A stretch of DNA of 64,000 nucleotides from Acanthosoma haemorrhoidale (taxonomy: Eukaryota; Arthropoda; Insecta; Hemiptera; Acanthosomatidae): the NCBI GenBank assembly GCA_930367205.1, contig OV884013.1, forward strand, positions 115,339,475 to 115,403,474, in the 5' to 3' direction. The translations under genes were made by a program, and so were the position numbers. The stretch's first letter is position 1. The number at the start of each line of letters is the position of its first letter. Shown here piece after piece: positions 21,497 to 32,831 of the stretch. The notes under the pieces are model-generated. The model saw only the letters and a program-made list of their open reading frames with translations, ran no database searches and was not told the origin of the DNA.

Positions 21497-23318
21497 CTGA
21501 TGACAAAAAGAAAAAAAACTCATGTTACTAAATGAGAGACAATGTAATAATTATATTACATATTATTATCTAACTTATAATACATACAAATAGTAAGGAG
21601 TGCGGTAATGGTAAGGTGATCAATTTATTTTGCGTTTTCAGTCAATAGTTAACTTTTTTAAAAATTAAGAACAATAGTTAATGTAAAACATTTTACATCA
21701 AAATAGTGCTCCTTTTCCACTTCAAACCATTAATTGGCATTTCACTTCATCATTTCTGTCCTACTTCCCATGTCATGCTTAAAAGCAGGATTAATTATTA
21801 TTCGTAAGGAAAAACCCTTGTCCTAGGTTAATTTATAATCTCTTTAGCTCATCTCGTTGACTTATTTTTGTGTTTATAAAAAAAAATTGTTGTCCTGCCA
21901 CATAAGTGGAGAACCAAGATTATAATTGACAAATCTCTGAAAATCATGATTACAATTAAAATGATAAAAAGTAGATAAAATAATATGGAAATAATATCTG
22001 GGAGATGTCATTATAAGATGTAAAAGTTTGTTTACAACTTATTAATAAATTTGAACATAGGAATTATCAGGAAAAGGTTGAGTAATCAATACATTTATTG
22101 AATCGTAATCATCTGTTATTTAATGTTCGGTGGAATCAAAGGTAACATTACTAAAAAGAATAATTATAAATAAATACATGATAATCAATAAAAATATTAA
22201 AGGTACTTTTCATATTTGTTCTGAAAAGCGCAAAAAACTTAATATAAGTACTACTTTCTATTCTATTTTAGAGACAAAAACTTAAAAAGTTTTTTATTCT
22301 GCAGCTATTGCAAACAGAACGAAAAAATAGGTTTTGTGAATAATTTGTAAGTAACTTTTTATAGCTATCATCAGAATATTTTCTATAAAAATATTCTTAC
22401 TTTTTTCTCTATTATGAAAATTACAGGTAAAACAAAAAGGCATTCTTAGGGTAACTTTCTGGTAGATTTCTTTCTATATTCCAATAAAGGATAAGTGAAA
22501 ACAATCCTCAAATTAATAAACTGTTACAAATCAGAATGGCTCCAACATATTTAAGAAGTTTTAGAAATTTTCTTTTTTTTAAGATTTCATTTTAATAGTT
22601 TTGTAAAGTATGAAATAAACAATAGGTAACATATAATTAGTTTATTATTTCTAATCTAAACTCTTATTGATTTAATTACTTATTTAAAGTTTTGTTTTAC
22701 CTGATCTATCGTCTATATCAACAGAAAAAAATCAGTAACTTGTCCCACACATGTCCAATCTATAATCTAAAACTGAAATTAGAGTTGTTCCACTTTTTTT
22801 TTTTTTCTTCTTCTTTTTCCCCCTTCTGTTTAGTTTAATAAATACTACAAAAGTTTGATAATTTGTACAATATTTTCTTAACAATGGTAGTTATCTATGG
22901 AAAAATAGATTTAATTTCAGTGAGAATTTATCATAATTATTTCATAAATCTGTGTCTGTATTACATCTTTCGTCAACAGGTCAGATTGAAAGCAGATTAG
23001 AGTACAAAATTGTGTTTCTTTAATATCTTTCCCAGAAAACCAATAAGAAATTTTTAAAAATATTTAAACAATGTACAAAATAAGAACTAAAACTAACAAT
23101 AATCTATCATTAAATATTTATAATTAAAAACCACTAATTGAGAATAATAGATGATCTTATACTGGCTTAGATACATTGTAAGAAAGAGTGTGTTTAAAAA
23201 CTAACAAAAGTAATTATGACAACTGCCTACATACAACACTTGAAGAAAAAACAAAAGGCACAATAAGATGGACTCTTTTAATTGGAGTTCAGGGGCAGAA
23301 ATAAGTAATAGTCAAAGA
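21497..23318. other. Spacer, no gene seen
   Basis: AT-rich on both strands with no finger signature. A pyrimidine tract of about 35 bases (cactttttt… to cccccttctg) runs near 22790-22827. Nothing else stands out. Confidence 0.4.
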
Positions 23319-23488
23319 TCATAAGTGCTCTCTCATGACGTGATCAGTGAGAGCCACGTTTCCCTTCAAGATGTCCTTACAGAGTGGACACAAATGAGGA
23401 CAATTGGTCTGCCGATGGCGGATCAATGAAGTCATTCGTCGGTACACCTTCTTGCACTTTCTGCAAGTGAACATATCACCTTTCATGT
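23319..23488 (-). CDS. lola: lola-type alternative 3' exon 17 (most divergent two-finger exon)
   Basis: 56-residue tail after atatttcttttcag|acatg. First bases are AC, unique in the array. All eight ligands are present (C9, C12, H25, C30, C34, C37, H50, H55), but the joining linker is only PHL (C30-PHL-C34) where other exons have seven residues such as GKEPQFQ. Finger 1 is CRKCKKVYRRMTSLIRH and finger 2 CPLCKDILKGNVALTDH. It ends one Leu after the last histidine. Base composition is less AT-rich than neighbouring DNA, consistent with selection. It may be an old isoform conserved between species. Confidence 0.85.
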
Positions 23489-23777
23489 CTGAAAAGAAAT
23501 ATATTTTTATTAGGAAAAAAAGAACTGTTAAGAATTGCCTAGGGAATAAACTGGCCTAAAGCGAAAATATAAAATAATTAACTGACAAATGAACTTGTAA
23601 TTTATTTTCAGCAAATACAGTCAAATAAAATTATAGAACCCTTGACACAGTTAAATTTCCATGACACGATTCAATGTGTCTTGAAAGATTGCCTTGACAA
23701 AGTTATATTATATTTATTAATATAAAATATTTGTTTTTTTAAACAAATACTCCCACAGAAATCTTAATTTCAATGTA

Positions 23778-25031
23778 TGAGGGTGGTCTGAAAATTTTCC
23801 GACCTAACAAAGATACAAGACGTTTTTCAGAATTTTTTTTTTTATTTTTCAACATAATCTCCTTGTAACTCTACACACTTCTCCAAGCGATGCTCCCATC
23901 TCTGTAACCCGTCCAAATAGTACTCGGCGTTTTTCTCTGCAAAATAATCGTTCACGAAGGTGATTGCCTCTTCATTTGACGAAAATCTCTGTCCTCCGAG
24001 CGCAATTTTTAGATGAGGGAACAAAAAGAAGTCGCTTGGGGCTAGATCTGGTGAGTAAGGTGGATGGTCAAGCAGTTCAAACCATAATTCATGGATTTTC
24101 ACCATGGCAACCACTGAGGTGTGAGACGGTGCATTGTCTTGGTGAAACAGGATTTTCTTTTTCTGCAAATGTGGCTGTTTTTCCGCAAGTTCTGCCTTCA
24201 GCTTGTCAAGTAATGATGCGTAGTATGCTCCTGTAATGGTTTTTCCTTTTTGAAGATAATCGATTAAAATAACTCCATGACTATCCCAAAAAACAGTCGC
24301 CATCACTTTCCCAGCCGAAAAAACAGTTTTTGCTTTTTTGGAGCCGGTTCCCCCTTTGCAGTCCACTGTTTGGGCTGTATTTTTGTTTCGGGCGTATAAT
24401 GGTGTATCCAAGTTTCATCCACAGTAATTAAACTGCGCCAACAGAGCATTGGAAATGTTCATTCGAACACGTTTTTGGTCTAACGTGAGCAAACGCGGCA
24501 CCCCACGCGCGGACAGCTTTCTCATCTCTAAATGTTGATTTAATATGTGACAAACACGTTCTTTTGACATGTTCATAACCTCTGCTATCTCTCTCACTTT
24601 AATTCGGCTATCATCTAGCACCATTTGGTGAACTTTGGCGATGTGTTCGTCGGTAGTTGCAGTTTTTGGACGTCCCGAACGTTCATCGTCTCCCAAGCTC
24701 TTACGATCACGTTTAAATTCAGCTGCCCAAAATTTCACTGTGGTAAACGATGGTGCAGAGTCCCCATACACAGAATCCAACTCATCTTTGATTTGGCGTA
24801 CTGCCTTTCAAAAACAAATATTTAATGACAGCTCAATACTTGATTTTGTCCATTTTCATAAAAACACTCACATCGACTCACTCAAACGACTGTTACACAA
24901 CAACTTCGCGTCCGAAATGGCTGAAACTTTGGTGAGTAACCGTCAACAGATGAACAACAAAATTCACTAGCTTTTATTTACGACTGCTGCTATCTTCATG
25001 TTGAGGTCGGAAACTTTTCAGACCACCCTCG
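23778..25031 (-). mobile_element. Full-length mariner transposon, inactive
   Basis: 1254 bp with terminal inverted repeats of about 30 bp: tgagggtggtctgaaaattt at the left and the complement of aaacttttcagaccaccctc at the right, 2-3 mismatches. Both ends are flanked by TA, the target duplicated by this family. It lies in the intron between exons 17 and 18 in the same orientation as the host gene. A-rich simple DNA flanks it. The close match of its two ends suggests a younger insertion than the other mariner pieces. Confidence 0.92.
23842..24859 (-). pseudogene. mariner transposase, broken by stops and frameshifts
   Basis: Cut-and-paste transposase gene of the Tc1/mariner superfamily. The start is at one of two ATGs (24859 or 24853), followed by a stop after MDKIKY and a frame shift near QIKDELDS. 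The helix-turn-helix half is open at 24415-24780 (…SGRPKTATTDEHI…). The catalytic half begins out of frame: VDETWIHHYTP is readable only in another frame, then the frame returns at KKAKTVFSAG (23842-24411). Catalytic Asp positions are visible in VDETWIH, HQDNAPSHT and YSPDLAPSDFFLFPHLK. The spacing of the last two fits the D34D form. With at least three lesions it cannot make transposase. Confidence 0.9.
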
Positions 25032-25809
25032 TACTTATATGTCACTCTGTTAAATATCAATCAATTGTTTACTTATCTTGATTGATTCAAATTTTACATA
25101 GCGACATATAAATACATTAAAATTATGATTTTTGTGGGAAGAATTGTTAGGAAAAAAAATTTATAAACTAACAATATTAATAAATTAATAATAAATAGAA
25201 ATTAATTAATTAATACTACTGAAATAGTTAAGCCAGAGGAGGTTTTTGATCACAGAAAAAAGGAACTTGATTGATTACTACTTTAATAAGTATATGCACA
25301 CATTTGTAAATAATATAAATCTGAAATATTATTCTCCATACTAATATTAATAAAATTTTAAACTGATTACAATTTTTTTAATGTAATTAATTAGCAATCT
25401 GCATTTGGAATGTATTTTTAAAATCTGCAAATTTGCCGAAATATGTATCTACAGGTGTTTAACAGTACTCGGAAATAATTTATGACATGACACAAGTCAT
25501 TAGCATATGTCATATAGGACAAAAAAAAAACATTTGGTAGACCAAAGCCCTTATAATAAATAATAAAATAATTAATGGTAATAATACTGAGATGAATAAA
25601 ATTGAATGATCATAAGAATTAAAAGCATATTTAATATTTTAAGAGAATCGTCACAATAATAATAAGGATGATTGATGAGGAAAAATTTATTATAAACAAA
25701 AAATATACATTAACACTTAATCAATATTGCACAGTTAGATTATGTTTTCTGTCATATCTATGACAAATATATAAGTGGGTTATTTCGAGAATATTCTATG
25801 TAAACCAAT
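25032..25809. other. Spacer, no gene seen
   Basis: AT-rich intron sequence with no finger motif, repeat boundary or RNA gene that I can recognise. Confidence 0.4.
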
Positions 25810-26024
25810 CTACACATTCAATTTCATATGCTTGGATATTAAGTGACTGGTAAGGCTGCCTTTTCTTTTACTTCTGTACGGGCATTGAGGGCATTGAAAT
25901 TGTGGTTCCTTTCCACATTCATAGGTTTGATGGTTGTAGAGGCTTTCTTTGTATTTATACGATTTAGTACATTTGTTACAATGAAAAGTAGTGGTTTGAA
26001 CTTCATTACTTTTCTTCACAATTC
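25810..26024 (-). CDS. lola: lola-type alternative 3' exon 18
   Basis: 71-residue tail after gagaattttgcag|gaatt (GA). There is no in-frame ATG; the frame passes through a GTG that gene callers may take as a start. Ligands are C16, C19, H32, C37, C45, C48, H61, H66. Finger 1 is CNKCTKSYKYKESLYNHQ with Thr-Tyr-Glu-Cys (TYEC) at its end, and finger 2 is CPQCPYRSKRKGSLTSH, with Gln between the cysteines. The leader is IVKKSNEVQTTTFH. Confidence 0.9.
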
Positions 26025-26315
26025 CTGCAAAATTCTCATCAGTTTAGAACTTATAGAAAATATAACTTAATACATATATATATTTAGAGGAATAATTTTC
26101 ATAATTGAAAAAAATAAACACTGAAAATAAGTGCGTATATGTGAATGTGGTGCATGGTCGCTCGGCTCATTCACTGAACAAAGAAAAGAAACTATAAATA
26201 ATCGGCAATGATTTTTTTTTTAAGAAACATTTTAAATGGGATCTTAAATTTATCGGTCATTTTTTGTTGTTATTAAAAAAATTGCAACATGATTAAAACA
26301 TCTTCATTTAAGATA

Positions 26316-26551
26316 TCAAAATAAATCTGATAAATTGAGTAGAGATGAATGTTTTATAGCGATGTGTTTCTTAAGACTGATTTTCTGTTTTCCTTTATAG
26401 TGGCAATGAGGACATTTAAATTGCGGTTCTTTGCCACATTCGTACTTCTGATGACTGTGAAGATTTCGCTTGTGCCTGTAATTTTTTCCACATCGGTTAC
26501 AGTTGAAAGTAACGTTCATTTGGTAAGTACATACTGATTGAAGTTGAAGAC
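26316..26551 (-). CDS. lola: lola-type alternative 3' exon 19
   Basis: 78-residue tail after gtttttgttacag|gtctt (GT). Ligands are C18, C21, H34, C39, C47, C50, H63, H68. The leader LQLQSVCTYQMNVTFN contains the first ATG, which is not a real start. Finger 1 is CNRCGKNYRHKRNLHSHQ; finger 2 is CPHCHYKGKQKISLKKH. The tail is SSLLNLSDLF. An intact pair of fingers only 291 bp from exon 18. Confidence 0.9.
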
Positions 26552-28184
26552 CTGTAACAAAAACACCATGGTATTATTAAATCATCAATTAAATTATTTT
26601 TAATTGTTTTAATAATTTTAAATGCAAAGATTTTGATCTCCCAGTTCAAGGCAACATGAAAAAAGCAAGTATAAACTTCAAATAATATTGATTAATGAAA
26701 AATAACTGAATTATTTATTTAAATTAACATTTATAAGTACTTGAAGGTTTACTTAAAGGCATACATTAAAGAAAGTGCATACAAATTATTAAACAATATT
26801 AAAAAATAATATCTTATCAACTATGTACAGTTTATAGAATTTATTCTCATCTCTTTTCACTGTTCTCTCAATATCTCCTAATACTTTACTAAAATATAAT
26901 TTTACGATACTTCCTGCCAAAAATTGAAATAAACTCTTAAGAAAGAATGTCACTCCAGTGATGTTTTCAGAGTTTTCCAGGACTAGCTAAAGATACTAGA
27001 TATTTCCTAGGCAAATGGTTAGTTAGGGATGGCTCAGTTTGAAAGAGTGTAGGGCTGGAGATTTGGAATTGAATCACTTAGATTTTATCTTTGGCTAATA
27101 AATAATAATAAGTGGGATTGCAGATCACAGCTAATAATGATAATTAAAAGATCTATGCTATTGATTTGTGTATTTTTTTTATTTAAATAAACTGTATTTT
27201 GTCCTTAAAAAAAAAAATAACAGTGTGAAATTGTATTATTTATCTATGTTAATTACAAGAGTTACGAGTCATTTCTTTTTTCTCACTTCTCAGCAAAGAA
27301 AATTACATATCTTGATTATACTACTCTTACTCCAGGAGTAAGAATAAATAAATTCTTACGTGAAGCCACCCTTGAGCAAACAATACAAAATTGTCCATGG
27401 GAGAATCATTGTGGTCTCAAATCTATTCCACAGCACGTAACAGACAGCCCTGTGACCTGTTGATTAACTTTAGTTCTATTAGTTTCTAAATATTACCATT
27501 AGGTTCTACCGAGTTCTATTCAATTTAACTTAGGCTTAAATGTCGTCTCGACTGTCACCAATCAGCTTAGGAACCCCAAAAACTATGGATTTGATACTCA
27601 AATATGAAAATGTTGGTCATTTTATTTTTCATTCCTTCCCACCTCCCGTGTACCATGACTTGGATCTAAACGGCATCGGGAGTGTCACTTCATTCATACC
27701 AGCCATCATGAAAACTATGATTCATCACAAATATCAGTTGTTTTCGATTATTTACTTTTAGCTTCCCTATGGGGGGGTGTGAGAGAGAGAGAGAGATTTA
27801 GTTAATTCTATACTCTTTTAGAATTGTGTTAAATAAACTTTATTCATTTTATTTAGTTCATACCTTTGAACTACAAAATTTATTAATGTTAATTAAAAGA
27901 AATAATTATATAAATGGTCGCCATCCAGCCTCCACCTCGATCTCTGCACCTTTCAGCCAACGACAAAAAAATATTTTTTTATCCATTAGATAAAATATAA
28001 CCTTTAGATATTTGCACCAAAATATGCAGGAATGCTGTTTTTTAGTACCTTACAATACATGCAGAGATAGGGCGAGCCCAACCTCAATGTTTTGTTGACA
28101 TAATAGGAATAAATAACTATTGGAATTAAAACTGTTATTTATTAACAGCTGGTTTTTAGTAGTTATATCTTAAGAGACAATATA
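26552..28184. other. Spacer with SINE and simple repeats
   Basis: No finger exon. Holds a SINE (26950-27135), a (GA)n run at about 27781-27796, and an open plus-strand frame at 27540-27761 (73 codons) matching no family I know. Two inverted words about 130 bp apart (ctcgatctctgca near 27937 and tgcagagatagggcgag near 28059) could mark a small inverted-repeat element. Confidence 0.4.
26950..27135 (+). mobile_element. tRNA-derived SINE copy
   Basis: Plus strand in order: gttttcagagttttccagga, the unit head shared with copies at 31.0 and 49.0 kb; A box gatggctcagtttgaaagag; B-box-like ggaattgaatc; then atctttggctaataaataat and gtgggattgcagatcacagc, the shared 3' end. The A and B boxes would be an internal RNA polymerase III promoter. 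Confidence 0.75.
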
Positions 28185-28393
28185 TTAGTTAATATCATGC
28201 GCCGATGAGTTTTTCAATAATTTTAAATGTTTATTAACAAGATGCTTTCTGAGGCAGATTTTCTGTTTTGCTTTGTAGTCACAGTATGGACATTTAAATT
28301 GTGGTTCTTTTCCGCATTCATACTTTCTGTGCTTAAACAGGCTCTGGTTGTGTTTATATTTCTTCCCACATTGATCACAGGAAAAAAGAGAAT
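28185..28393 (-). CDS. lola: lola-type alternative 3' exon 20
   Basis: 69-residue tail after catttttattttag|attctc (AT). Ligands are C6, C9, H22, C27, C35, C38, H51, H56. Finger 1 is CDQCGKKYKHNQSLFKHR and finger 2 CPYCDYKAKQKICLRKH, with an extra Cys in its helix. The 13-residue tail is KLLKNSSAHDIN plus one residue. It has no in-frame ATG. It is a sister of exon 21 and of the decayed copy at 29766-29950; the three lie in tandem. Confidence 0.9.
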
Positions 28394-28852
28394 CTAAAAT
28401 AAAAATGATAAATTAATAGATGAATTAATATAATAAAATTGATTTATTTTTTTATAATAATTCCCAATCACAAAATTGAGTATCATACTTGGACAACCTT
28501 GAGATGTTACAGAATATCGCACTTCTGAAGAGATAAGAGAGAGTGTAGATAGGAGGTGCTAGGCTTGTCTGTCAACCCATACAACCGTGGTTTATCATAA
28601 TAGTAATTATTAGTTTTGGCATTAAAGTGACATAAAAAGTAGTAGGGACCAATGCTGGAGCAGGCCAAGTGTCTCTTAACTTTTTATGTAGCCCTAAGAT
28701 AGATAGATAGTTTTGGTATATAATTCCACTGGATTTATAATTAATAGGCACTCATTAATAATCATGATTTATTACAATAAACTTATTTTTGATAAAAATT
28801 GTTCATAAGTATTATATATAAAGGTGATATATGTTGGGAAGTTTTACTATAG

Positions 28853-29061
28853 TTAACTTTGCGCATCAATGATCTCTCCAACAATACTATTGGCATGCTT
28901 ACTGATAAGATGCATTTTGAGGCGGATTTTCTGTTTTGCCTTGTAATAACAATATTGACATTTAAATTGTGGTTCTTTTCCGCACTCGTACTTTCTGTGC
29001 TTGTACAGACTTGGACGGTGTTTATATTTCTTCCCACATTGATTACATACGAAACAAGAAT
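28853..29061 (-). CDS. lola: lola-type alternative 3' exon 21
   Basis: 69-residue tail after gtttttatttcag|attctt (AT). Ligands are C6, C9, H22, C27, C35, C38, H51, H56. Finger 1 is CNQCGKKYKHRPSLYKHR; finger 2 is CQYCYYKAKQKIRLKMH. It has the same length and phase as exon 20, but several residues in the recognition positions of both fingers differ, so it should be a distinct isoform. The tail is ANSIVGEIIDAQS. Confidence 0.9.
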
Positions 29062-29765
29062 CTGAAATAAAAACAACAATATAACATTAATATACAAATT
29101 CAGATGAGAAAAATGCTTGATTTATCAATAGATAAGCATCAGCACAATAATTACCCTATTATGTATTTTGTAATTAGAAAATAAGAAGTAGATGCATCTA
29201 ATTTTAAAGCTTTAGGGGCTTCCAAAGTTCCAAATTTCAATGACACATAGTACAGCATGTGAAATAATCAGAATTGAAATACATCTTTTTATAAATTTAT
29301 TCAAATACATTATGTTTAAGTTTCCTTCAGATAAATTCGGCTAGATAGGAGGGCAGAAAACCCTGGTTCATTCCTTGATGTCTTCTGTTGTCTCACTTGA
29401 CTAAACATCAGTCTTTTAATTTCTTGTGTGTAAGCCTGTATCACAAACCACCAAGTAGTCTCTATCATTTACTGTTTACTGATGTATAAAAATTTATATG
29501 TATATATTTATTTTATATAAATCTGTGGCATTATCAGTCCCCAGTAAGAAATAATAGTATAAAAGGGAGGAAGGAACCCTATCTGCTTCGAGGCCCCTAT
29601 AAATATGTACTTTTTTTTTTTTTTTTTTTATGGCAGGTAGTCAAATAAGAAATTGAAGTATGATATAATTTATATTTATAATTTATGTTCTCATGATTTT
29701 TTTCAAAGTAAACGCTATCTATGACATTAGGAAACGCTACAGTGACTCTTCCTACCCATAATTTT
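29062..29765. other. Spacer, no gene seen
   Basis: AT-rich, with a run of 19 T near 29611-29629. A (GATA)-like run lies just left at 28690-28710. No finger motif. Confidence 0.4.
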
Positions 29766-29950
29766 TCACACTAAGCGACCCCACAACAATTTGCTATACT
29801 GAATAGCAACATGTATTCTGAGAAGGATTTTATGTTTTGCCTTGTAGTTACAATATTGTAATTCTTTTCTGAATTTGTGGTTTCTGTGCTTGTAGAAACT
29901 TTTACAGAGTTTATATTTCTTCCAACATTGATTGCGGAATAAAAAAGAAT
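29766..29950 (-). pseudogene. Open finger-exon copy lacking zinc ligands
   Basis: Third member of the exon 20/21 group. The acceptor (ttctattttag|attct), phase, open frame and stop survive (61 residues), yet zinc binding does not. The first cysteine of finger 1 is Arg (FRNQC), the last is Phe (HKFRKE), the linker and first cysteine of finger 2 are deleted (KELQYC), and the last His pair is shifted (IHVAIQY). It could be a recent pseudogene whose frame is still open by chance, or a tail without DNA binding. Confidence 0.7.
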
Positions 29951-30751
29951 CTAAAATAGAAAACAATGGCATTATATTAATAGGAAATGTCATAAAATAA
30001 AATTGCATTATCTATCCATACACAAACATTAAGAAGGGAATAGATGTAAGATGAAAGAAAGAAACAAGACTGCTGTGAAATAAATGCATAAGTAACTCAA
30101 GAAAGTGGTTGAAGAAATGTCATGTAAATAAATAAAAATTATCTATATTAATTATGTTTAATCATATCAGTCGCTGAAAATGAATTATAAGGAAATTATT
30201 AACGGCTAAAATACAATATAATAAAATATAAAATGACTAAACCAGTCCATACGATACTAAATGCATGATTTGTTTTGTTGGTTCTCAAAAGTTTGTTTTT
30301 GAAAGATATCTTTAAAGAGTAACTTTAAATATAAATGACTTTTTGAGAAATGAAAAGTTGTGAGAAAATGAGTAAATTAATAGAACATTATCCTATAATA
30401 TACTAACGACTCAACTTTCTTATACCATATAATTCAGAAACCTTACCAGTACAAAGTAGTGGTCAGATTGAATTCTTAAAAAGAAATATTATATTATCAT
30501 AATATGCAATTATTATTACATTATAAAATGCAAACAAATTGCTAAATAAAGGTTTTCAGGGTTGCGTAACTAATTAATGATATAATAGTTCTCAATTATT
30601 AACAAAAAAAACTCTTTAATCACCTTTAAAGAATGTTATCAACAAATGTGGCATACCATAAATTATATAATAATAAATGCATAATAAACAGTGAAATTTA
30701 CAATATTTGACCATAAACATTCAAATTTTAATGAAGTTAATTTTCTAGCAT

Positions 30752-30865
30752 TTAAATATGCTTATTTACCATGTGCCTTTGTAAACCGTATTTATGCTTA
30801 GATTTGTAAATGCAATGAGGATGTTGAAATTGTGGCTCTTTTTCACTTTCTGTAATTAGATTGGA
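30752..30865 (-). pseudogene. Decayed finger exon, second finger only
   Basis: The minus strand reads EKEPQFQHPHC then YKSKHKYGLQRHMVNKH and stop. The first finger-2 cysteine is His, and finger 1 is unrecognisable (…NLITESEKEP). A SINE begins about 30 bp upstream, where the first finger and acceptor would have been. That insertion may have disabled the exon. Confidence 0.75.
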
Positions 30866-30891
30866 AACTCTAACACTTGTGTTGGACATTA

Positions 30892-31065
30892 TTAGAAAAA
30901 ATGTAATAAAAGGGTCAGGAATCGAACCCAAGAGCACCCGATCCTCGGACAGGCACTCTTTCTAACTGAGCCATCCCTGTCACCCCAATACCCTGGACAA
31001 TAGCTAATTGCTTTAGTTAGTCTCAAACAAGCTCTGAAAAAAACACCGGAGTAACAATCCTTTAA
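30892..31065 (-). mobile_element. tRNA-derived SINE copy (best preserved)
   Basis: On the minus strand: head tccggtgttttttcagagct, then gactaactaaagcaattagc, then tRNA-like core with A box gatggctcagttagaaagag and B box gggttcgattcctgacc. The core matches the internal promoter of a tRNA gene, but the rest does not fold as a tRNA. It has siblings at 26.95, 48.84 and elsewhere. Confidence 0.85.
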
Positions 31066-31239
31066 AGGAGAGTGTAATTAAGTCTTGCTTAGCACGTCTT
31101 ATTACTAGGGCATAGCTTTAATACAAAAAAATGTTGAATTTTTTTTATTGATAGAAAACCAATTATTAACTATCAACTTCTCTATTAATCTTCTTTTTTT
31201 TGTCTGTTGTAATGGAGAATAACAATTATTTTAAGAATG

Positions 31240-31682
31240 TGATAAGGGCAGTTTCATGAGTTAGTGTTTTTATAACATAAAAAAAATTGCTTTTATTTTT
31301 GTAAATAAACAACAAGAACATATTTATGCTCTACATATACACTCGGTCAGTTACAACAGTTGAGATACATACTCAATTGAAAAAGTCTAATATAGAGGTA
31401 AACTGTAAGTAGTAATATCTTGTTAGCACATAAGTATATTCACAAAGTCAAACCATACATATGCTTTGCAATTATATGGCTTTTCAAATTTCCTCTTCGT
31501 TTGGCTTTGTATAAGCAGTGGGGGCACTTGAATTGAGGTTCTTTTCCACATTCGAATTTCTGATGAGTGTAGAGTCCTTGTCTGTATTTAAATTCCTTAC
31601 CGCAGTCACCGCAAGCATAAGGAGTACAAACTGTTCTTCCTATAAAACCGAAAAATAATATTACTCTATTTAAATTTACCAA
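31240..31682 (-). repeat. Left copy of a ~1.2-kb tandem duplication
   Basis: The exon at 31440-31639 plus both flanks match 32478-32865. Shared flank words include tagtgtttttataacat versus tagtgtttttgtaacag, acatatgctttgcaattata, and agtaatatct. Exon 23, which lies between the copies, is not part of the pair. Confidence 0.75.
31440..31639 (-). CDS. lola: lola-type alternative 3' exon 22
   Basis: 66-residue tail after ttcggttttatag|gaagaa (GA). Ligands are C10, C13, H26, C31, C39, C42, H55, H60. Finger 1 is CGDCGKEFKYRQGLYTHQ (Phe at the usual Tyr), and finger 2 is CPHCLYKAKRRGNLKSH. The tail MYGLTL is shared with exon 24. Paralogue of exon 24, from which it differs in a few finger residues and two extra leader residues. 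Confidence 0.9.
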
Positions 31683-31931
31683 TAGCTTGTTTGATTTTTA
31701 CTGCATTTTGTTTATCAAATATTTAATAACATGTTACCAACATTGTGGCCTGTAATCCCATTAGTTCTGTAAATAGGCATCATAGTATTGAAAAAGATAT
31801 TAAGTTGAAAAGAGCACTTTTTTTGGGGGGGGGGGAATTATAAAAGCACCAAAATTACAGACCACAATTATTAATTAGTAATCAGTATATATGTTCACTA
31901 AATAATATTTTGAATGAGATACCATCTATAA

Positions 31932-32149
31932 TTATATATTTAAAGTTGAAATATGCTTTGAGATCATATGGCTCTTTAAACTTGATTTAAGTTTAGTTTT
32001 GTGTGGGCAATGAGGACATTGGAATTGCGGTTCCTTCCCGCATTCATATTTCTGATGTGTGTAAAGACTCTCCTTGTGCCGGTAGTTCTTTCCGCATTGG
32101 CTACAAACAAATGGCCTACATGCTGCCTTATATGAATTCCTAGGGTCAC
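31932..32149 (-). CDS. lola: lola-type alternative 3' exon 23 (no ATG before fingers)
   Basis: 72-residue tail after atgtgattttcag|gtgac (GT). Ligands are C16, C19, H32, C37, C45, C48, H61, H66. The leader DPRNSYKAACRPFV is followed by finger 1 CSQCGKNYRHKESLYTHQ. Finger 2 is CPHCPHKTKLKSSLKSH. The tail is ISTLNI. A longer overlapping frame (31976-32242) is a shadow and does not encode fingers. Confidence 0.9.
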
Positions 32150-32637
32150 CTGAAAATCACATATTATGCTGTTAATATATGTATAAGCCCTTTGAATTGC
32201 CCAAAAGTGCGTCAAGAAGAAATATACTAAGAACAATAACATAAATTTAAAAGGAAATAAACTTGAATGGCAAAGTGAACCTTAGACTTTGACATATAGT
32301 TTACTACCTATTTAGGTCTCAATTAGTACCTCTTATTACTAGTGCAATGATCTTTATAGTGTTGTATTTTTTCTTTCAATGGAAACGCCAATTCCCAACT
32401 TTTCTATTGTTTAAAGTTGTTTTTATATGAAAAACTCTATATAGTAATAGAGAATTGCAGTTTTGTTAAGATTTTTATAAGGGTAGTTTTATGGTATAGT
32501 GTTTTTGTAACAGTAAAAAAATTGGTTTTATTACTGTAAGTATACAGAACATATTTACATTATACATACACACTCAATTGAATAGGTCTAATATAGTAAA
32601 TTATAAGTAGTAATATCTCGTTAGCATATAAGTCTAT

Positions 32638-32831
32638 TCACAAAGGCAAACCATACATATGCTTTGCAATTATATGGCTTTTTAAACTTCCTTTTCGTTT
32701 GGCTTTGTATGAACAGTGGGGGCACTTGAATTGAGGTTCTTTTCCACATTCAAATCTCCGATGAGTGTAGAGCCCTTGTCTGTATTTGAATTGCTTACCG
32801 CAGTCACTGCAAGCATTACAAACTGTCCCTC
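32638..32831 (-). CDS. lola: lola-type alternative 3' exon 24
   Basis: 64-residue tail after tttgttttttag|gaggg (GA). Ligands are C8, C11, H24, C29, C37, C40, H53, H58. Finger 1 is CSDCGKQFKYRQGLYTHR; finger 2 is CPHCSYKAKRKGSLKSH. Duplicate of exon 22, with changes at a handful of finger positions and the same MYGL tail. Both copies are intact, so the pair is either young or kept by selection. Confidence 0.9.

Noticed and set aside
27925..28085. Small inverted-repeat element
   Set aside because: The inverted words are short and imperfect, and no second copy is seen in the window, so it is not called as a MITE.
30910..30980. Candidate tRNA gene
   Set aside because: A and B boxes are present, but the stems of a tRNA cannot be formed and the same core recurs in a repeated 175-bp element, so it is a SINE.
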